Positions 59,041-64,000 of a stretch of DNA of 64,000 bases are shown in pieces. A program made the translations under genes and the position numbers. This DNA comes from Sporomusa malonica (GTDB lineage: Bacteria; Bacillota; Negativicutes; Sporomusales; Sporomusaceae): NCBI RefSeq assembly GCF_041428715.1, contig NZ_CP155572.1. One strand, given 5' to 3'. Numbering within the stretch: the first letter of the stretch is position 1; each line of letters starts with the position of its first letter. Below the pieces are notes generated by a model. That model was given only the letters and a program-made list of their open reading frames with translations. It made no database searches and had not been told where the DNA came from.

Positions 59041-60348
59041 TCAAATCATCATTTTTCGTGTAAATAAATTAGCTAGGGGCACTAGAAAGAGATAAAATGC
59101 ATAGATTATGAAACCTGCATCTGCAGATAATGCGGCTGCAGGAACGGCTCCTGCAATATTCCACGGGATTAGAGCAGATATTAAAATTACCGTATTCTCC
59201 ATGTCAAGCGCCAACTGGTAGTTGTTGAGGGGTCTTTTTTCATAGATTTTGTGTGCAAATTGATGTGTAAGCATTACTGCCAGGGTTTGGTTGCAACTAA
59301 AAGAGGCTGTGGTTATGCTTGATAGTATTACCGAGGGGAAGACATTTATCTTTTCGCTAAGTGTTGCAAAAAGGTTCTCAATTTCATTCAGCAAACCAGT
59401 GCCTTGAAAAATGCCGGAATAAGTAGAAGAAATCAATACAATAAGAGAAACCTTCAGCATAGAGTATAGTCCGCCACCTTGTATTATATCTGCAAAAAAG
59501 CCGCTTTTATCCATGGTGTACCCTGTGGCGATATATTGCAGCATTTGAAAAAAAGATATGTGTTGAACAAAGAGACCAATCAGTATACCGGAAAAAATGC
59601 TTATACTCATTGATAGCTTTACATCAACCCTAAAGGCTGCAAGAATGAGTATAATGACAGCAGGAAACAATACAATAATGCCTATATCAAAAGAATGCAA
59701 TATCTCAGAGCCTATTTGATTATCATAAAAAGTCAGCGGGTTCAAATGAGACAAATAAATATAGCCTATGATTGATAGTACAAACGGTATGACTGATGTT
59801 TTCAGCATATTTTTTATATTTATATAAAGATTAGTGTTAGTTAAGGCGGCTACAAGATTGGCACTTGAGGACATGGGCGAGCATCTATCACCAAAATAAG
59901 CCCCTGCAATAATTGCACCTGCGGCCATGTTGATATCTACATGGCCGCTTTTTGCCAATACTATGAGCACGATCCCGATCGTTCCTACTGTGCCGAAGGA
60001 GGTTCCAAGCAGGAAGGATACTAGGCAACACAATAAAAAGGCGGATAGTATGAAGTACTTTGCACTCATAAAGGCGATTCCATAATATACTATGAAGGAA
60101 ATTGTTCCGCAGGCTCTCCAGACAGCGGTTATTGCACCAATCAGTACAAAAATTTTAATCACAATAAAGGATTTTTTTGAGCCGTTAAGCATCATTCTAA
60201 GCAAATTGGGCAGCGTATAGCCTCTACGCAGGGATGCCAAAGTAAAGCCAATAAGCCCTAAAAGCAGAGGGTAAAGAATAGAAGTTTCATTATAAATGCT
60301 AAAGAGCAGAGAAGTAAAAAAAAGAAGAAATACCATTACTGTATCCAA
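59041..60348 (-). CDS. nhaC: Na+/H+ antiporter, NhaC family
   Basis: A 435-residue antiporter with about eleven membrane helices. The NhaC signature GAYFGDRCSPMSSSANL lies near 148-164, with the motif FGTVGTIG near 121-128. It exchanges Na+ (or malate-linked Na+) for H+ in the inner membrane. The start is ATG 60348. It stands alone on the minus strand, facing the terminator shared with the hemolysin III gene. Confidence 0.9.
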   Translation of the reverse strand: MDTVMVFLLFFTSLLFSIYNETSILYPLLLGLIGFTLASLRRGYTLPNLLRMMLNGSKKSFIVIKIFVLIGAITAVWRACGTISFIVYYGIAFMSAKYFILSAFLLCCLVSFLLGTSFGTVGTIGIVLIVLAKSGHVDINMAAGAIIAGAYFGDRCSPMSSSANLVAALTNTNLYINIKNMLKTSVIPFVLSIIGYIYLSHLNPLTFYDNQIGSEILHSFDIGIIVLFPAVIILILAAFRVDVKLSMSISIFSGILIGLFVQHISFFQMLQYIATGYTMDKSGFFADIIQGGGLYSMLKVSLIVLISSTYSGIFQGTGLLNEIENLFATLSEKINVFPSVILSSITTASFSCNQTLAVMLTHQFAHKIYEKRPLNNYQLALDMENTVILISALIPWNIAGAVPAAALSADAGFIIYAFYLFLVPLANLFTRKMMI

Positions 60349-60445
60349 AAAATCATCTCTTTCATGTTAGTGCAAACTATTATAGGCTTAAATCATAGTA
60401 TCATTATAACAGAGCCAAACTGGGTATGGCGTATGAAACGATAAT

Positions 60446-61477
60446 TTAAGCGATTTGAGGCTCATCTTTATGTACCGTAAATGTATTAATTTCTCGTATT
60501 CTCCGGTAAAGCTCTTTTTCTGCTTCAGAAAGGTCTTTAGGAATATCGATGCGGATTTTTAAATATAAGTCGCCAGATCCCTGCTTTTGGGGCAGGCCTT
60601 TGTTTTTCAAACGCAGTCTTTGCCCGGCGTGAGTACCAGGCGCAACTTTGAGCTGAACTAGGCCATGGGGTGTAGAGACGCTAATTTTGTCCCCCAATAC
60701 GGCTTGCTCAGGGCGGAGCGTGAGATCGGTTTCCAGATCGCTGTCGTTTATTTGCCAGGCAGCGGTGGGAACGACCCGGATATGCAGAAACAGATCGCCT
60801 GCAGGACCATTGTTGTAGCCTTTACCACCTAGCCCTTTCAGGCGCAGTGCTGCCCCGGGATAAAGGCCTGCAGGTACTTTTACTTTGACAGTTTTGGTGT
60901 CTTCTGTGACACCTGTACCGCTGCAGGACTGGCAGACACCTCGTTGGTTGAAACGCTGTCCTTCACAGGCGATACAGACGCTGGGCGTCGACAAGTATAA
61001 ATCTTTTTCCACCCCGTGGATGAGTTCATCTACAGATAAGCTAAGCTCAGTATCTACATCTTCACCTTTATAATTAGCTTTTCGCGTCCGACCGCCGCCA
61101 TACTGGCTATGATTGAAATCTTGGCCGAAAATACTTGAGAAGAAATTGCTGAAACCAAATCCGTTGAGATCAGCATCGGTAACCCCCTGATAGGTATAGT
61201 TGTGGCTGCTATCGGTGTAGGATGGGTCAAAATGGCTTTCATCGCCCATCTTCCAATTCATTCCTAACTGATCGTATTTGGCACGTTTTTCAGGGTCACC
61301 CAATACTTCATAAGCTTCGTTGATGAGTTTGAACTTTTCTTCTGCTGTGGTCTTGGCGTCACCTTGATGAAGGTCGGGGTGATGCTGACGGGCCAGTTTG
61401 CGATAGGCTTGTTTTATTTCTTTTTCAGAAGCGGTTTTGGAAATCCCGAGTGTTTCGTAATAATCGATATATTTCAT
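60446..61477 (-). CDS. DnaJ-like co-chaperone with a half zinc finger
   Basis: A 343-residue J-protein. J-domain with HPD in RQHHPDLHQ near 31-36 (residues 4-70), a Gly/Phe-poor linker, then a cysteine region with only two of the usual four CxxC units: CIACEGQRF and CQSCSGTG near 168-187, and a C-terminal substrate-binding domain (about 190-330, with LFLHIRVVP and DLYLKIRIDIPKDLSE). It is intermediate between DnaJ (four units) and CbpA (none). It is downstream of dnaK with a 120-nt structured gap, and is probably in the same transcript. Confidence 0.88.
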   Translation of the reverse strand: MKYIDYYETLGISKTASEKEIKQAYRKLARQHHPDLHQGDAKTTAEEKFKLINEAYEVLGDPEKRAKYDQLGMNWKMGDESHFDPSYTDSSHNYTYQGVTDADLNGFGFSNFFSSIFGQDFNHSQYGGGRTRKANYKGEDVDTELSLSVDELIHGVEKDLYLSTPSVCIACEGQRFNQRGVCQSCSGTGVTEDTKTVKVKVPAGLYPGAALRLKGLGGKGYNNGPAGDLFLHIRVVPTAAWQINDSDLETDLTLRPEQAVLGDKISVSTPHGLVQLKVAPGTHAGQRLRLKNKGLPQKQGSGDLYLKIRIDIPKDLSEAEKELYRRIREINTFTVHKDEPQIA

Positions 61478-61520
61478 AGAAACATCACCCCTTTTTAAAT
61501 TATGTACTGAGCCAAGACTT

Positions 61521-61593
61521 CCGCCTTTATAGGCGGAGAATCAGATGGAGTAGACTCCCCTCTGATTCTCCAATGTTTCAACTATGCTGAAAC
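61521..61593 (-). other. Three stacked hairpins between dnaK and the dnaJ-like gene
   Basis: On the minus strand: GTTTCA/TGAAAC (61593-61575), GGAGAATCAGA/TCTGATTCTCC (61571-61535) and CCGCC/GGCGG (61536-61521). None is followed by a T-run, so processing or mRNA stability is likelier than termination. Confidence 0.65.
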
Positions 61594-61597
61594 GAGT

Positions 61598-63469
61598 TTA
61601 CTCATACTCAACGTCGATTATATCATCAGGTTGGTTAGTTTGCTTGGTGGAATTATTGCTGTGATTTTGTCCAGCATCGTCGGGTTTCCACTGGATGGCC
61701 TGGTTATAGGCTTGCTCTAGTTCACTTTTTAGCTGGTGCAGCTTAGTCATCTCAATGGTGTCTTCGGCGGTTTGCTTGACTGCATCCAGTGCAGCAGTCA
61801 GGCGTCCGCTAATATGGGCGGGCAGGGAATCTCCCTTTTCTGTTACGAAGTTGCGGGCCTGATAGGCCAGAGAATCTAGTTCGTTTTGTAATTCCACATA
61901 GTGCCGGCGATTTTTATCTTCCTCCGAATAGCGCTTCGCATCGGCCACCATGCGGTCGATATCCGACTTATCCAGGTTGCTGGAACCGCTGATCGTGATG
62001 GATTGCTCCTTGGCGGTAGCTTTGTCCTTGGCGCTGACGGTGAGAATACCATTGGCGTCAATGTCGAAAGTGACTTCGATCTGCGGCATACCACGTGGTG
62101 CTGTTGGGATACCAGTCAATTTGAAGCGACCCAGGGTACGGTTGTCGGCTGACATTTCCCGTTCGCCTTGGAGAACATGAATGTCTACTTCAGCCTGATT
62201 ATCATCAGCAGTGCTGAAAATTTGACTGCGGCGGGCTGGAATGGTTGTGTTGCGCTCAATAATTTTAGTCATAACACCGCCCAAGGTTTCGATTCCAAGG
62301 GATAGTGGTGTAACATCCAGGAGTACTATGTCTTTGAGGTCACCGCTCAAAACAGCACCCTGGATAGCGGCACCTACAGCTACGACCTCATCTGGATTGA
62401 CACTTTGGTTAGGGTCTTTGCCGGTTAGCTGTTTGACTAAGCGCTGAACTGCCAGGATACGGGTAGAACCGCCTACCAGGATGACTTCATCGATGTCCTT
62501 GGCGCTCAGTTTAGCATCAGCCAGAGCTTTTTCCACCGGAATGCGGCAACGTTCGACCAGGCTGTGTGTGATCTCATCAAATTTTGAGCGGGTAAGTTTG
62601 TTGTCCAAATGCTTGGGGCCGCTGGCATCGGCTATGATGAAGGGCAGGTTGACGGTTGTTTCCGTGACGGCTGACAACTCAATTTTAGCTTTTTCGGCTG
62701 CCTCGGTAAGGCGCTGCAGTGCTTGTTTATCTTTAAGAAGATCAATTCCGTTATCTTTCTTGAATTCGGCTACCAGCCAATCGACGACAGCTTTGTCAAA
62801 GTCATCGCCGCCCAAATTGGTATCACCGTTGGTGGCTTTCACCTCAAACACGCCGTCAGCAACGTCAAGAATGGACACGTCAAACGTTCCGCCGCCTAAG
62901 TCAAATACCACGATGGTTTCGTTCTTTTTCTTATCCAGACCATATGCCAGTGCGGCAGCGGTAGGTTCATTGATGATTCTCAGAACATTGAGACCGGCGA
63001 CACGGCCCGCATCTTTGGTAGCTTGACGCTGGGCATCATTAAAGTAGGCAGGAACGGTGATGACTGCATCGGTAATTTTTTCTCCTAGATACTTGCTGGC
63101 ATCATCAACCAGCTTGCGGAGTACTTGAGCCGAGATTTCTTCAGGTGCATATTGCTTATCATCAACAAGGAAATTTACTGTGTCATCAGATCCTTGGACT
63201 ACTTTGTAGGGAACCGATTTCATTTCACCAGCGACTTCTTTGAAGCGGCGACCAATGAATCGTTTTACTGAGTAAAAAGTTTTTTCCGGATTTAAGACAG
63301 ACTGACGTTTGGCTAGTTGGCCGACAAGACGCTCGTTATCGCGAAATGCGACGACTGAAGGGGTAGTTCGGCCGCCTTCAACATTGGCAATGACCTCTGG
63401 ACGTTCTCCTTCCAATAAAGCAATACACGAATTAGTGGTACCTAAATCAATGCCCACTACTTTTCCCAT
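61598..63469 (-). CDS. dnaK: Hsp70 chaperone DnaK
   Basis: A 623-residue chaperone. The N-terminal ATPase has GIDLGTTNSCIALL near 5-18, DLGGGTFDVSILDV near 172-185 and a complete actin-like fold (GGSTRILAVQRLV near 320). The substrate domain (about 385-505) contains LLDVTPLSLGIETLGG and EVTFDIDANGILTVSAKDK; the helical lid and acidic tail (DDIIDVEYE) follow. All key residues are present. The usual hrcA-grpE-dnaK-dnaJ order is absent: neither grpE nor hrcA lies beside it here. It may be one of two dnaK copies. No CIRCE element was seen in the upstream region. Confidence 0.95.
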   Translation of the reverse strand: MGKVVGIDLGTTNSCIALLEGERPEVIANVEGGRTTPSVVAFRDNERLVGQLAKRQSVLNPEKTFYSVKRFIGRRFKEVAGEMKSVPYKVVQGSDDTVNFLVDDKQYAPEEISAQVLRKLVDDASKYLGEKITDAVITVPAYFNDAQRQATKDAGRVAGLNVLRIINEPTAAALAYGLDKKKNETIVVFDLGGGTFDVSILDVADGVFEVKATNGDTNLGGDDFDKAVVDWLVAEFKKDNGIDLLKDKQALQRLTEAAEKAKIELSAVTETTVNLPFIIADASGPKHLDNKLTRSKFDEITHSLVERCRIPVEKALADAKLSAKDIDEVILVGGSTRILAVQRLVKQLTGKDPNQSVNPDEVVAVGAAIQGAVLSGDLKDIVLLDVTPLSLGIETLGGVMTKIIERNTTIPARRSQIFSTADDNQAEVDIHVLQGEREMSADNRTLGRFKLTGIPTAPRGMPQIEVTFDIDANGILTVSAKDKATAKEQSITISGSSNLDKSDIDRMVADAKRYSEEDKNRRHYVELQNELDSLAYQARNFVTEKGDSLPAHISGRLTAALDAVKQTAEDTIEMTKLHQLKSELEQAYNQAIQWKPDDAGQNHSNNSTKQTNQPDDIIDVEYE

Positions 63470-63501
63470 AACAAACGCCTCCTTTTATTTATAAGTAAGT
63501 A

Positions 63502-63527
63502 ATATCCGTAAGGAATATCCGTAAGGA
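63502..63527. repeat. Tandem 13-bp duplication upstream of dnaK
   Basis: ATATCCGTAAGGA occurs twice in direct tandem. It lies in the leader region of dnaK, about 33 nt before the start. The rest of 63470-63690 is AT-rich with no other visible signal. Confidence 0.7.
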
Positions 63528-63689
63528 ATTATTTGTTTACAAGTTAATATTAGCAGAAAATAGTTATCAATGAAAAAACAAGAAAAGCTTAAAAATGGCC
63601 ATTTATAAGCAAATTAGCTATTTTAATGATAAAATAGTTAGAATTTGCAGGCAGGCTAATTATTTTGACCTTTATTGACTTTTGAAAAT

Positions 63690-63735
63690 AAAAACGCAGC
63701 TCCCAAGCATTCTTACTTGCGAGCTGCGTTTTCTT
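63690..63735. terminator. Terminator of the partial peroxiredoxin gene
   Basis: AAAACGCAGCTC pairs with GAGCTGCGTTTT; inside it GCA and TGC also pair. It follows the stop of the minus-strand gene at 63754. Confidence 0.82.
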
Positions 63736-63753
63736 TCCCCTAACCTTTATTCA

Positions 63754-64000
63754 CTAAACGCCTTTAATCTGATTCAATACTTCAGCTATATCCGGTAGTT
63801 CAGGAATTGGATAAGTTTTGACCCAAAGAACTCTTCCGTCCTCACCAATAAGAACATTTGCCCGTTCTGAGAATCCTTCCTGCTCGCGAAACAGGCCATA
63901 TTTATTGGCAATTTCGCCGTGCGGCCAAAAGTCAGCCAACAACTGTACTTGAGCAATACCTAATTCTTTTGCCCATGCATTTTTGCACGGATAAGAATCA
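63754..64000 (-). CDS. Peroxiredoxin (AhpC/TSA family), C-terminal part, cut by the window end
   Basis: The last 82 residues of a peroxiredoxin whose start lies beyond the window. It begins DSYPCKNAWAKELGIAQVQL, then LLADFWPHGEIANKYGLFRE and VLIGEDGRVLWVKTYPI, a pattern typical of AhpE/PrxQ-like enzymes (SDFWPHGEVAxxYG). The Cys in DSYPC would be the resolving Cys. The peroxidatic Cys lies upstream, outside. It would reduce peroxides in the cytoplasm. Confidence 0.85.
   Translation of the reverse strand, partial: DSYPCKNAWAKELGIAQVQLLADFWPHGEIANKYGLFREQEGFSERANVLIGEDGRVLWVKTYPIPELPDIAEVLNQIKGV

Noticed and set aside
63470..63690. CIRCE element before dnaK
   Set aside because: No TTAGCACTC-N9-GAGTGCTAA or close variant was found.
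1..64000. CRISPR array, tRNA or rRNA genes
   Set aside because: No regularly spaced repeats, and no tRNA- or rRNA-like sequences were noticed on reading either strand.

Overview
The window looks like chromosome of a spore-forming, anaerobic, outer-membrane-bearing Firmicute (Negativicutes, Sporomusaceae-like). The argument is the combination of a GerA-type spore germination operon (9886-14281) with a TonB/ExbB/ExbD/TonB-dependent receptor system that only makes sense with an outer membrane (28594-34582). An [FeFe]-hydrogenase-type iron-sulfur chemoreceptor points to anaerobic life, and a T-box leader is typical of Firmicutes. This assignment is inference; no rRNA, tRNA or CRISPR array was seen.

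Layout. 1-5400: DEAD-box RNA helicase (minus), a GNAT acetyltransferase, an HD nucleotidase-like protein, and a run of a hypothetical protein, a small lipoprotein, a glutathionylspermidine-synthase-like ligase and a DUF350 membrane protein. 5610-9664: a hydrogenase-domain/chemoreceptor fusion, then a convergent PAS-GAF-GGDEF-HD-GYP protein. 9886-14281: gerA/gerB/gerC-type operon plus a 55-residue two-helix protein. 14432-16345: T-box leader, Lrp-type regulator and aminotransferase. 16400-18889: NMT1/SsuA-type ABC transporter, divergent from a histidine kinase/HD-GYP response regulator pair (19095-22201). 22364-28533: SNF-family symporter, HD protein, HelD-like helicase and an Amt ammonium transporter with a possible attenuator. 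28594-35868: Fur-box-flanked iron uptake operon and an AraC regulator. 36020-38366: MarR regulator and P1B metal ATPase. 38477-42580: a decayed or repurposed superfamily 1 helicase lacking its P-loop glycines, a winged-helix/PLD-like partner and an HsmA-like membrane protein. 42735-53912: a sigma-54-type peptide catabolism cluster (class I amidotransferase-like hydrolase, isoaspartyl dipeptidase, five-gene dipeptide ABC transporter, PrpR-like activator, M29 aminopeptidase). 53956-64000: LigB-type dioxygenase, CDF-like protein, patatin, acyltransferase, hemolysin III, NhaC antiporter, DnaJ-like protein, DnaK and a partial peroxiredoxin.

How the parts fit. The peptide cluster has two good sigma-54 -24/-12 elements, before the first hydrolase gene and before the substrate-binding protein gene, and encodes its own sigma-54 activator: a self-contained regulon for importing and cleaving isopeptide-containing dipeptides. 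The iron cluster is bracketed by two Fur-like operators, one inside a perfect 61-nt palindrome overlapping a consensus promoter. A dispersed 89-bp repeat occurs three times in intergenic DNA, always in the same orientation.

Most unusual loci: the ATPase-dead helicase/PLD pair with upstream remnants (38477-42150), the hydrogenase-chemoreceptor (5610-7529), the alanine-type T-box before an Lrp/aminotransferase operon, the missing standard start codon of the hydrolase at about 42735, and the three-copy repeat.
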